From an uncultured Lachnospiraceae bacterium (GTDB lineage: Bacteria > Bacillota > Clostridia > Lachnospirales > Lachnospiraceae), in NCBI GenBank assembly GCA_947175035.1, contig CAMWLG010000008.1, forward strand, positions 1-64,000: 64,000 nt of DNA. Direction: 5' to 3'. Below, piece after piece: positions 47,069 to 56,675 of this stretch. Within the stretch, counting starts at the first letter, position 1. The number at the start of each line of letters is the position of its first letter. A model generated the notes under the pieces. It did not search any database, had not been told where the DNA came from, and saw nothing but the letters and a program-made list of their open reading frames with translations. The translations under genes were made by a program, and so were the position numbers.

Positions 47069-48244
47069 ATGCATATTAGAAGACAGCAAACCATTCCAAA
47101 ATTTATATTGGGGTTGGCTCTGATTCTCGCTCTATCCCTGACAGCCTGTGCGGACTATCAATCAACACAAGCACCCATGATTGAGTCCCTTGAACCAGAA
47201 TCATCAAAATCCCCCATGGAAGAGATTCCAGAGTCAGCGGCCTTGTTGGAGGAGATTTCCGAAGTAGAAAATGACACATCTGTCATAGAATCGGAGGAAA
47301 TCACCATTACCATCACCGCCGCCGGGGACGTGACTATGGGCAATTATGTGGGGCAGGATTATACATGGTCTTTTCGTGAAATGTATGACAACACAGACAA
47401 TAAGGGGTATTTTTTTGAGAATGTATATGACATCTTCTCCCAAGATGACATGACAATTGTCAATTTTGAGGGGGTACTCACCTTCTCAGAGGAGCTGAAT
47501 CCCGGCAGAACTTTTAATATCAAAGGAGACCCGGAATATGCCAATCTTCTGACCTATGGCAGCGTGGAGGCAGTGAGTATGGCCAACAATCATCGGCTGG
47601 ATTTTGGAGAGAATGGCACCAAAGATACCTTGGCAGCGCTGGAACCTACGGGAATCGTCTATGCTTATGACAACAATGTTGGGATTTATGAGACCAAGGG
47701 GGTCCGTATCGGATTCGTGTCAGTGAACGAGATCGGCTGGGGCAAGGGGATAGAACAGCTGATGAAAAACGGAATTGCTAAATTACAGGAGGAGGAGGTT
47801 GATTTGATTCTCGCCTGCTGCCATTGGGGAATTGAAGGAGATTTCTATCCCACGGACTACCAACAGGAATTCGGACGGGAATGCATCGACTGGGGCGCTG
47901 ATCTGGTGATTGGGCACCACCCCCATGTACTGCAGGGTGTGGAGGAGTATCAGGGGAAATATATCATCTATAGTCTGGCGAATTTCTGTTTTGGCGCAAA
48001 TAGAAATCCCGTAGACAAAGATACCATGATTGTACAACAGACATTCACTTTCATAGATGGGGAGAAGCAGGAGGAAACTGAGTTCCGGATAATTCCCTGC
48101 TCCATCTCTTCCACCTCTTCCAGAAATGACTACAGACCAACCCCTGCCGAGGGAGACGAAGCTTCCCGCATTATCGGCCGCCTGAATGAATACAGTGAAG
48201 GGTTTGGTCTGCAGTTTGATGAAAATGGTTATGTGTGTCGGTAA
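47069..48244 (+). CDS. CapA family (PGA_cap) lipoprotein
   Basis: Lipobox LSLTACAD; ITAAGDVTMGNYVG, VNFEGVLTFSEE, SMANNHRLDFGENGTKDTLAAL, ACCHWGIEGDFYPTDYQQEFGRECIDWGADLVIGHHPHVLQGVE. Confidence 0.93.
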   Translation: MHIRRQQTIPKFILGLALILALSLTACADYQSTQAPMIESLEPESSKSPMEEIPESAALLEEISEVENDTSVIESEEITITITAAGDVTMGNYVGQDYTWSFREMYDNTDNKGYFFENVYDIFSQDDMTIVNFEGVLTFSEELNPGRTFNIKGDPEYANLLTYGSVEAVSMANNHRLDFGENGTKDTLAALEPTGIVYAYDNNVGIYETKGVRIGFVSVNEIGWGKGIEQLMKNGIAKLQEEEVDLILACCHWGIEGDFYPTDYQQEFGRECIDWGADLVIGHHPHVLQGVEEYQGKYIIYSLANFCFGANRNPVDKDTMIVQQTFTFIDGEKQEETEFRIIPCSISSTSSRNDYRPTPAEGDEASRIIGRLNEYSEGFGLQFDENGYVCR

Positions 48245-48247
48245 GGC

Positions 48248-50503
48248 TTATTCCGCCATTGCCTGTAGTATCCCGCTGATAACATTCTGGTACTCGGCAA
48301 TGAATACCCCATGCTTTTCCTCTATCAACATCCAATTCTCCTGTCGTGCTGCCTCTTCCAGCACGCGGGCACTCTCTGACAAATCAGAGAATCCGATATT
48401 TAGGGATGAACTCTTGATACCGTGAACCAGAATTTGATAATTTTTTATATCTTTCTGCTCATAACAGTGATTGATTTCGTCTCTTTTATCATTGTCGCAA
48501 AAAGTCTGCAAGATGGATATGTACACATCTGAATTCTGACCACAATAAGAGAAACCCGAGGAAAGATCCACGTGAGGATACTCTTGAAATAATTTCTGCA
48601 AAACCATGAAATTATTCAGAGCTTTTGCATCCAAAAACTTACCGCCCGCCACTGCCGTATCTGTGGATGCTTCCTGTTTCTCCGGCTCTGTAACCACCGG
48701 CTGAATCTTATCCTGAGGCAAAAATTTTAAAATCATTTGTTCCAGTTTCACGCCCTGTACAGGCTTGGGAAGATAGTCCGCAAAACCAGCCTGCAAATAT
48801 TGCTCCCTGACACCCGTGATGGCATTGGCAGTCAACATGATCACCGGCGTATCTTTGTTGAGGGACTCTTCGGATTCTTTCATTCGGGCATAAGTCTCCA
48901 TTCCATCCATCTCCGGCATCATGTGATCCATGAAAATGATATCATATGCATTTTGCGCCACCATAAGAAGACATTGCTCGCCGCTCTGGACGGTATCCAC
49001 CCGCACCTCTGTCTCCTTCAGAAGATTCACAATCACCTTTAGATTGACTTCCACATCATCCACCACCAGAATCCTTGCATTCCGCGCCTTAAAGCTCTGC
49101 TGATATCCGGCATTGGTCTGACCAATCTCCTGATATCGCTTGTGGTAATCGCCCATGGGCGAATCGTCAACAATCTTTTGTGGTACTATGACTGTGAAAG
49201 AGGAACCCTCACCATAGATACTTTGTACCTGGATCTCCCCGTGCATCAGATCCACCAATTGCCTGCTGATAGCAAGTCCCAGACCCGTGCCCTCGATATG
49301 CCGATTTTGCTCCAAATCAAAACGTGTAAACTGGGAGAAAAGATCTTTCATATTCTCCTCTTTAATGCCTATACCGGTATCCTTGACCGTAATCACAAAA
49401 GAAAATGTACCCTGATTTTGCTGCCGGTCAACGGATAAGATAATATTTCCCTGCTTAGTATACTTGACGGCGTTGGACAGAAAATTAGTGACCACCTGGC
49501 GAAGCCGCACCTCATCCCCCCGCAGCTGGGAAGGAAGTTCAGGATTACACTCAACTTTCAATTCCAATCCTTTCCTCTCCGCCCTTTCGGCAATCATATT
49601 GTAACAATCATGAATAAAGGAAGAAGTGTCATAATTTGCCTCCACGACCTCCAGCTTGCCGGACTCAATCTTGGAGATATCCAGCACATCATTGACCAGA
49701 TACAGGAGGGAATTACCCGCAGAGTAAATACTTTTGGCATACTCTTCAATCTGTGGGTTTCTATTCTCACGCAGTATCATTTCATTCATACCCAAAATCG
49801 CATTGATGGGTGTCCGGATCTCATGGGACATATTGGCAAGAAAAGCGCTTTTGGCAATATTGGCAGCCTCCGCCTGATGTTGTATCTCCTTGCTGGTTCT
49901 GGCAAAATCTATCAGCTTATTCTTTTGCCCCTCTGTCATATCAAGAACCTTACTCGCAACCGATCCCACAATCATCAAGATACAAACGGCAATCATCCCC
50001 TCAGGAAAAATCCAGACTTGATCCGCCGTGTTATTGGTAGTCAAAAAATGCTTTACAGTTGCGAGCACCGTGCCCACAACACTAAAAGTTGTCACCCGTC
50101 TGCACAGTTTTTTATCCCCGAACACGGTAGTCATACAGATCGGTATACAATAAATACTCAATGCAGAAAAAAACGCACAATGTGTCACACTGATCACCAT
50201 ACTGATCAGAAGCATGGCATATACAGGGATGAGATTCTGCCGCATCTCTGTGTTATCCTTCCGCAGACGATTCCTGATGGCGTTTGCTGTCAATATGATC
50301 AGCACATTCAAGATAGAGGGCAATATCAAATATAAAAACAAATAGACACCTGTGGATTCTTCAATCAAATTCCCATAATACAATATGACAAAAAAAACAC
50401 ATTCCATCAGGAACGCAACTCCCACAAAAATGCAGTCCATACGGAAAAACATCTCTCTCCACTTGACATAATCCGGCATAATAGCCAACATTTCTTCGTC
50501 CAT
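48248..50503 (-). CDS. Hybrid sensor histidine kinase / response regulator with C-terminal HPt
   Basis: FLANMSHEIRTPINAILGMNEMI, GTGLGLAISRQLVDLMHGEI, DIIFMDHMMPEMDGMETYARM, YQILVHGIKSSSLNIGFSDLSESARVLEEAA. Confidence 0.95.
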   Translation of the reverse strand: MDEEMLAIMPDYVKWREMFFRMDCIFVGVAFLMECVFFVILYYGNLIEESTGVYLFLYLILPSILNVLIILTANAIRNRLRKDNTEMRQNLIPVYAMLLISMVISVTHCAFFSALSIYCIPICMTTVFGDKKLCRRVTTFSVVGTVLATVKHFLTTNNTADQVWIFPEGMIAVCILMIVGSVASKVLDMTEGQKNKLIDFARTSKEIQHQAEAANIAKSAFLANMSHEIRTPINAILGMNEMILRENRNPQIEEYAKSIYSAGNSLLYLVNDVLDISKIESGKLEVVEANYDTSSFIHDCYNMIAERAERKGLELKVECNPELPSQLRGDEVRLRQVVTNFLSNAVKYTKQGNIILSVDRQQNQGTFSFVITVKDTGIGIKEENMKDLFSQFTRFDLEQNRHIEGTGLGLAISRQLVDLMHGEIQVQSIYGEGSSFTVIVPQKIVDDSPMGDYHKRYQEIGQTNAGYQQSFKARNARILVVDDVEVNLKVIVNLLKETEVRVDTVQSGEQCLLMVAQNAYDIIFMDHMMPEMDGMETYARMKESEESLNKDTPVIMLTANAITGVREQYLQAGFADYLPKPVQGVKLEQMILKFLPQDKIQPVVTEPEKQEASTDTAVAGGKFLDAKALNNFMVLQKLFQEYPHVDLSSGFSYCGQNSDVYISILQTFCDNDKRDEINHCYEQKDIKNYQILVHGIKSSSLNIGFSDLSESARVLEEAARQENWMLIEEKHGVFIAEYQNVISGILQAMAE

Positions 50504-50521
50504 CTGCGTACAAAACTCCTT

Positions 50522-51817
50522 TTACTCTGCTTCCTCTTTTGGCTCAAATAGCTTTTCTTTCAAATACTCTTTGTTTGCCTCAAAATCTACCTCCAGCACC
50601 GCCATTCCCCGTATATCCGCATTCCTATAGGTTCCCTCCGCGGGAATACTGCCCTGCTCCATATCATAAAGAAACAGCTTGGGCGCCATCAGGCTTAAGC
50701 AGTAACACTCCCACTGGGTCAGATTGGTAGTCAAGTTCGGCATCAGCCCGTCAAACAATTCTTTGGGATTCGTAACCACAGCCAAGGGCAGCTTGTGGAT
50801 TACTTCCCCCAAAACCTTTCTCTGGCGTTCCGTCCTGCCAAAGTCCGTGCCAATATAACGATTGCGGGTGTAAGCCAGCGCTTGAGGCCCGTTCAAATGC
50901 ACCATACCTTCCATCGTGGTATCCATATAATCCGTGCCAAACTCCTTGCCGGTCAATTCATTATATTCATTCAGGTATCCGTTCACCAACTCCAACTCCG
51001 CTGAGGTCAGTTCCAGATCCACGCCTCCCACCGCATCCACCAGATTGGCAAAGGCTTCAAAATTGACCGACACATATCTATTCACTTTGATGTCCAGATT
51101 CTTCTCCACCGTCTCCATGAGAAGTTCCGCGCCGCCGTAAGAATAAGCCGCATTCAGCCTGTTTCCGTCATGCCCCGGAATATCCACATACATATCCCGC
51201 AACAAGGAAGTCATGTGAATCTGCTTGGTCTTGTCGCTGATGGACAATAAAATCATGGCATCAGAACGCCCGTCCTCACCATTCTTTCTGGAATCATTCC
51301 CAATCAAAAGAATGTTGATGACCCCATCTTCCTTCATGGATTCGGATGCAACGCTTTCTATCTCCCGATAATTCAGTTTGCTGTATACCACTCCCACCAA
51401 ATAATACAGACCCACGGCCAACAGTGCAAAAACTATGGCAGCTTTGATCAGAAAACCTTTGATACGGAACTTTTTTTTGCCGTCCTTCTTTGACTTTCCC
51501 TTTTTTGAATTTTTCTTTTTTAAATTTTTCTTTTTTGAATCTATCTGTTTTGAACTTACCTGTTTTGACCGTCTTTTTTGACGCTTCTTTCTATCCCAGT
51601 CTTCCTCATAGACCTCATGTGTCTCACGGCGCGTTCCCCGATTTGAACTGCCTCTCCTAGTGCTTCCTATAATATCAATCTCCCTTTCGTTCTCCTGCTT
51701 CTGCTTCCGATTTAATGGAATCATTTGGAGCTCCTTTTGCGTCTCTCCTGGCTGCTCCGCCATCTCCTGACGTAAAAATTCCTCCAATCCCTGTTGAATG
51801 CGTTCCATATCATTCAT
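50522..51817 (-). CDS. LytR-CpsA-Psr (LCP) family protein
   Basis: INILLIGNDSRKNGEDGRSDAMILLSISDKTKQIHMTSLLRDMYVDIPGHDGNRLNAAYSYGGAELLMETVEKNLDIKVNRYVSVNFEAFANLVDAVGGVDLELT. Confidence 0.95.
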   Translation of the reverse strand: MNDMERIQQGLEEFLRQEMAEQPGETQKELQMIPLNRKQKQENEREIDIIGSTRRGSSNRGTRRETHEVYEEDWDRKKRQKRRSKQVSSKQIDSKKKNLKKKNSKKGKSKKDGKKKFRIKGFLIKAAIVFALLAVGLYYLVGVVYSKLNYREIESVASESMKEDGVINILLIGNDSRKNGEDGRSDAMILLSISDKTKQIHMTSLLRDMYVDIPGHDGNRLNAAYSYGGAELLMETVEKNLDIKVNRYVSVNFEAFANLVDAVGGVDLELTSAELELVNGYLNEYNELTGKEFGTDYMDTTMEGMVHLNGPQALAYTRNRYIGTDFGRTERQRKVLGEVIHKLPLAVVTNPKELFDGLMPNLTTNLTQWECYCLSLMAPKLFLYDMEQGSIPAEGTYRNADIRGMAVLEVDFEANKEYLKEKLFEPKEEAE

Positions 51818-51824
51818 AAATCAT

Positions 51825-52058
51825 TTAATCCCCGCAGTCCAACACATCAAAGGCCTGTCCGGTTGCCCAAGGACTTCCCACATCACAACGCCCATGGTGG
51901 TATTTACGCGAAATGACACTCCCGTCACCTTCTGTCACCTGAAGCTTCATCCGGCTCCCGCCAGACTCAGTATAGTTGTCCAACAATCGGATAATATCAT
52001 CCACAGAAGAAGCGTCTGCCTCCACATATTTCTTATTTGATTCCTCTATCAGATTCAT
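51825..52058 (-). CDS. Small protein, unknown function
   Basis: MNLIEESNKKYVEADASSVDDIIRLLDNYTESGGSRMKLQVTEGDGSVISRKYHHGRCDVGSPWATGQAFDVLDCGD, between LRR and LCP genes in the same orientation. Confidence 0.65.
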   Translation of the reverse strand: MNLIEESNKKYVEADASSVDDIIRLLDNYTESGGSRMKLQVTEGDGSVISRKYHHGRCDVGSPWATGQAFDVLDCGD

Positions 52059-52086
52059 AGCTTTACACCCTCCCAATCTGCTATCA

Positions 52087-52992
52087 TTATAATTCCAGTT
52101 CTGCAAAAAAATCTCCAGCCTGTTCCTGCTCCATCTGCACCTTCATCAGATACGCCCGTATCTCCGGCTCCTCTTTGGGAAGCTTTTTTAACAGCCGTCC
52201 TGCCATCTTTCGGGTAAGTCCCCCCGCCTGATGCCATATCTTATAATAACGGATATCCCTGCCATAGTGCTCCTCATCCTCAATAAAAAGCTCCTGCACC
52301 AGATAAGTATGACGCACCAGAATACCATGCATAAACACCCTCAGCTCATCCTTCAGCCCCGTGTCATACAAAAGCCTTTGGAAAACAAGTCTGATCTTGT
52401 TCTTCCGATGCTGCAATATATAGTCCGCCCGCTGGTCGTCCACATCCTCCACATCAAACCAGCCGATAAAAGCCGGCTCAAATCCCGTGTCATCCGGCCT
52501 TTTCAGGAAAATCCCCAAAGCGTCATCATAGGCGGCAAGCCATCTCATCTGTCCTCTTCTGTCCCCTATCAGGGCAATATCCTCCAGTCTCTCCTGAGGA
52601 AAAAATCGAAACATGGACGCTAAAAACTCAGCAATCCCAGGCACAGCATCCTGCTCCTCCGTACCGATCGCCCTAAGCTGTACCCGTTCCAGACTCTCAC
52701 ACCCCAGAAATATCTGTTTGCCAAACTTAATATCCTTTGCGGGAAGCACAATCTCCCGCAGATTCTTCATATAGGCAAATCCCCAATCCTCCACCGCTTC
52801 CAGAGAATTGGGCAACACCAGCTTTTCAATAGATTTGCAGCTCAAAAAGGCCTTACTCGCAATCACAGCAAGTGGCCTTCCTCGAGACCCTGCAGACAAA
52901 ACTACCTCTTTATCCTGCCCGTCGTATTTTTCATATCTTTCGTAATCCACGGGCAGCACCTCCTGTCCACATAGCTCTGCCCCTGTGGACAT
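52087..52992 (-). CDS. BspA-type leucine-rich repeat protein with C-terminal helical domain
   Basis: AVIASKAFLSCKSIEKLVLPNSLEAVEDWGFAYMKNLREIVLPAKDIKFGKQIFLGCESLERVQL. Confidence 0.82.
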   Translation of the reverse strand: MSTGAELCGQEVLPVDYERYEKYDGQDKEVVLSAGSRGRPLAVIASKAFLSCKSIEKLVLPNSLEAVEDWGFAYMKNLREIVLPAKDIKFGKQIFLGCESLERVQLRAIGTEEQDAVPGIAEFLASMFRFFPQERLEDIALIGDRRGQMRWLAAYDDALGIFLKRPDDTGFEPAFIGWFDVEDVDDQRADYILQHRKNKIRLVFQRLLYDTGLKDELRVFMHGILVRHTYLVQELFIEDEEHYGRDIRYYKIWHQAGGLTRKMAGRLLKKLPKEEPEIRAYLMKVQMEQEQAGDFFAELEL

Positions 52993-53030
52993 TATAGCAC
53001 AAATGTATTATGCGGGGCAATACTTCAAGC

Positions 53031-54809
53031 TTATTCCCGGCTATACTCCAAAGGAATCTGATATGTCTCCTCATAAATCCTTTTCCACAACGCATAATTT
53101 TCCGTTTGCATCTTCATGGCATTCTCCGCTTTGGATCTTCCGTCCTCGGGCCAAATCGGCGCGCCCACATGCACCGTGTATTCCTGAACGGGAAAACCAT
53201 AGTCATCCGGCACTTCTGTATCTTTCATCGTGATAAAACAGGGAATTACGGGCACATTATTTCCCGCCGCCAACTTATAGGCGCCGCTTTTTAAAGGCTT
53301 TGGCTTACGATAATTCCACCACATACTCTGCTCCGGGTAAATCAACACAAAATGTCCCTCCTGCAAAAGAGTGTTTACCGCCTCCATGAATTTCTTCATT
53401 GTCTTGTAATTGGAGCTTAGGGGCAAAGTATTGCAATTGCGCATAAGATACCCGTAGAAGCCTGGAAAATTTGTATAATTTCCCTCTCGAATCACACGAT
53501 AAAGCTTGCGCTTTTTTTGTTTGGACTGTTCATATACCATATGGATAATAAAACTATCCAGGGCACTGAAATGATTACAGGTAATGACAGCACCGGACTT
53601 TATCCCCTTTAGGTTCTCTATACCCCTGATTTCCTTTACCACCAGTTGTTTTTTATAGATCAACCATCTCATGAACCATCTTGCCATGCCGAAGGCACCA
53701 CGCGTCCGCATTTGCTCCCGCCAAGTTTTATTCAGGTAATCAATATTTTCCGGCAAAAGCGGGATGGTAGGCGGATCCTCCTCCACGTCCTCGTCAAATC
53801 GCCCCTCTCTTTCATATTGCGCAATTCTTTCCAAAATTATTTGTCTTTCACCAGATAAAGAGGATTTCTTTTTCATAAGCCTCCTGTAATTATTTTCATT
53901 GTCAATCTCAGACATTGCAAGGCGAAATAGATTCTCTTCCGCCAAAGTATCTCTCTGCCGGTTTTCCTCTGTATAATTTTGCAATTCATACAATAATAAT
54001 TCATAGTCTGCCGTCTCCCCAGCATATTGCCAAAAATATTCCGCCAAAGGATGCTCCTTGTAATGCCATGGCTTGTAGGCAAGATTATAGTGAATGACGG
54101 CGATATCCTTTTCCTCACAGGGCATTTTGCCATATACCTGCACATTCCACCTTGGCTCAAGCCAGCGCAGTTGATCTTTGCAAAGCACATTCAGATAATC
54201 CTGATCCTGTGCAAACACAAAAGTATATGTATTGATCAGCTCCTCAAATTGGTCTAACAATTTATTCTGTCGAAAATAATCGCAATTGATCAGCATCATC
54301 CCCGCATTAAAATAACTGTTCCTGTCAATTCCAAGTACTTCCTCCGCATATCTGCCAAAAATTTCCGTCTGCCCGATTACTTGATCCCGCACCACGCCAA
54401 GACAGGCTCTCTCCAATTTCGTATCATAGAGCTCAGCGATGTCCTTCAAGATAATCATATCACTATCCAGATAGAGCACCTTATGATACTCTGGGAATTT
54501 ATTCGGAATAAACACCCTAAAATACGTGGTGATAGAATAATAATCTCTGATGTGCAGGCGGCTTTGCAGACCTGCCAGCTCCATTCTCACATCCTCAAAT
54601 GTGATTGTAAATTGCTCTGTGGCCAGAGCATAAACTTTTTGCCTGCTTTTCTCGGAAATATCCGTACAGAGAATATGCACATGATATTGATGATCTTGAG
54701 AAGCATTGACAATCAAAGACCTTAATGCCACACAGGTATATTTGATAAATCCCTCATCACAAGCGAAAAAAATAGGAATGATATCATGATTTTCTGCAAT
54801 CTCCCTCAT
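53031..54809 (-). CDS. Fusion: GT8-family glycosyltransferase and PlsC-type acyltransferase
   Basis: GT8 part FFACDEGFIKYTCVALRSLIVNA...KVLYLDSDMIILKDIAELYD...YFNAGMMLINCDYF; PlsC part GAVITCNHFSALDSFIIHM...HFVLIYPEQSMWWN; start at 54809 behind aggaggtttca. Confidence 0.9.
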   Translation of the reverse strand: MREIAENHDIIPIFFACDEGFIKYTCVALRSLIVNASQDHQYHVHILCTDISEKSRQKVYALATEQFTITFEDVRMELAGLQSRLHIRDYYSITTYFRVFIPNKFPEYHKVLYLDSDMIILKDIAELYDTKLERACLGVVRDQVIGQTEIFGRYAEEVLGIDRNSYFNAGMMLINCDYFRQNKLLDQFEELINTYTFVFAQDQDYLNVLCKDQLRWLEPRWNVQVYGKMPCEEKDIAVIHYNLAYKPWHYKEHPLAEYFWQYAGETADYELLLYELQNYTEENRQRDTLAEENLFRLAMSEIDNENNYRRLMKKKSSLSGERQIILERIAQYEREGRFDEDVEEDPPTIPLLPENIDYLNKTWREQMRTRGAFGMARWFMRWLIYKKQLVVKEIRGIENLKGIKSGAVITCNHFSALDSFIIHMVYEQSKQKKRKLYRVIREGNYTNFPGFYGYLMRNCNTLPLSSNYKTMKKFMEAVNTLLQEGHFVLIYPEQSMWWNYRKPKPLKSGAYKLAAGNNVPVIPCFITMKDTEVPDDYGFPVQEYTVHVGAPIWPEDGRSKAENAMKMQTENYALWKRIYEETYQIPLEYSRE

Positions 54810-55665
54810 TGAAACCTCCTGTTCCAAACCGCTCATATGCTTTTTTCAGAAAAATATATTCCTGTAAAATATCCTCAAAACAAATATAATGAAACACACT
54901 GAGCATTCTGCCCACCTGCCACTGTTTGATATTCTCCGTGTGAGGATAGGGCAGATAGAAAAGTCTTCTGGAAAAATGTCTTACCACTGTATGCTTATGC
55001 AGGAACTTTTGGTCATTGAACCTCTGGGGCAGTATCTTTTTCCGAAAAGTGCTGCGATAGATGGCACTCTGGTCTGCAAATACAAGTTTCCTATGCCTGA
55101 TCAGCTCCCTCGCTTTCTCAAATAATCCCGTCTCCCGTATCTTTCTCATATTCAAAAGGAGCACCCCTGCATTGATATAATTGGGATTCACAAGATATTT
55201 GCCGTAATGATCCCTTGCCGCTGCATATTCATAATCTTCCACATCAATGTCATACAAAAGACTGATATCCCGCCGAAACAGGATATCTACATCCAGATAC
55301 AAAAGCTTGTCCGGCATGCAGGGCAGTAGATCCGCAAGCAGACGAAGAAGCGTATAGGGCGAACAATAGGCATTCTCATTAGGACAACCCTTAAACTCCC
55401 GCTCATAAAGCTTTGTTACATCCACACGTTCCACCCTGTTCTCCGGATGGTATGACTGTGCTATCTGCCCTAAGTATTCTGCCTGCGACCTGTCGATAGA
55501 CATATATTGCGACATCCCTTGTCTGACGCATATATCCATCGTAAAAATATAAAAGCAAAAGGGTTCCCTGCTCTCCGTCCGCATCAGTATTGACAGCATA
55601 CAGGAGAGAATCCCGTCAAAAACCTTTTTATCCCCGCAAAATAATATATTTTTCATTCCTTCCAC
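54784..55665 (-). CDS. GT8-family glycosyltransferase
   Basis: DKLLYLDVDILFRRDISLLYDIDVEDYEYAAARD, YINAGVLLLNMRKIRE. Confidence 0.88.
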   Translation of the reverse strand: MEGMKNILFCGDKKVFDGILSCMLSILMRTESREPFCFYIFTMDICVRQGMSQYMSIDRSQAEYLGQIAQSYHPENRVERVDVTKLYEREFKGCPNENAYCSPYTLLRLLADLLPCMPDKLLYLDVDILFRRDISLLYDIDVEDYEYAAARDHYGKYLVNPNYINAGVLLLNMRKIRETGLFEKARELIRHRKLVFADQSAIYRSTFRKKILPQRFNDQKFLHKHTVVRHFSRRLFYLPYPHTENIKQWQVGRMLSVFHYICFEDILQEYIFLKKAYERFGTGGFNEGDCRKS

Positions 55666-55674
55666 TCTTATCTG

Positions 55675-56499
55675 TCAATTTGAGACTTTGATATATTTAA
55701 TCCGCTCTATACGATTCTCCCTGCTGCGCTCTGTCATGGCTGCATAGACCCTGTCCCGCAATTCCTTCCTCTGCTGCCTGCCTTTTAACCTATCATCCCC
55801 ATAAAAAGGCCCATCCACATAAGTCACAATATCAACTCCTTTTCCCCTCCTTCGTCTTTGATATGTGTTGGTAAAACAAAATACCGGAACATGAAATTGC
55901 AGAGGATACCTGAAAGAAGCCTCCGAGAAAGGCCTGATCTTGGTATAATATGGCCAGATATGCGCCTCTGGATAAATTACTACACAATTTCCTCGCTCAA
56001 TCTCCCTCTGTACTGCCTCGATAAAATTCCGGGCCGCCACTTTGTCATCTGGAAGGGGCAAAGCACCCAGACAAGGTGTGATTCTCCCCAAGATCGGCAT
56101 GGATACATTGTTGGGATGTACTATGACATAAGCGTCCACAGGATCACACACCATAGAAGGTATCAACGCGTCTGCCAGCGCATGAGTGTGATTGCCATAG
56201 AGGAAAAACCCTGTTCGACCGCTCTCCACAAAAGTCTTGTCTATCATATCCCGATTCACCACACAATGATGGAATTTGTAGTGCAAAAAAAGCCTTGCAA
56301 GTGGTTTGGCACACAAAGAATACAAGATTCGATGCCCAATCCGCCTGCAAAGCTTCCCATTGTCATAAGAATAATTTTGGTCGATTCGCCGGGATTGAAT
56401 CTTTGCTCTGGAAAATTCGTCCTCCAATTCATTTTGATAATAGATAATTTGCTGTTTTTCCTTCATAGATACAAGCATACCCATATCAGAACATTTCAT
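55675..56499 (-). CDS. PlsC-type 1-acyl-glycerol-3-phosphate acyltransferase-like protein
   Basis: GFFLYGNHTHALADALIPSM and RGNCVVIYPEAHIWPYYTKIRPF. Confidence 0.83.
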   Translation of the reverse strand: MKCSDMGMLVSMKEKQQIIYYQNELEDEFSRAKIQSRRIDQNYSYDNGKLCRRIGHRILYSLCAKPLARLFLHYKFHHCVVNRDMIDKTFVESGRTGFFLYGNHTHALADALIPSMVCDPVDAYVIVHPNNVSMPILGRITPCLGALPLPDDKVAARNFIEAVQREIERGNCVVIYPEAHIWPYYTKIRPFSEASFRYPLQFHVPVFCFTNTYQRRRRGKGVDIVTYVDGPFYGDDRLKGRQQRKELRDRVYAAMTERSRENRIERIKYIKVSN

Positions 56500-56675
56500 T
56501 CCAAACCTTCAAAAATGATTGTCAAAAAGCCAATGGGAATAAGAAAAAATGTAGCGTAATCCACAATATCATGTTATAATACATGTGTATATGTTTTTGC
56601 TTTCCATTTACATAAAAGCTTTAACATAATTCATAAATGACGCAGATTAAACAAGACGGGAGGTAACAAAATACT

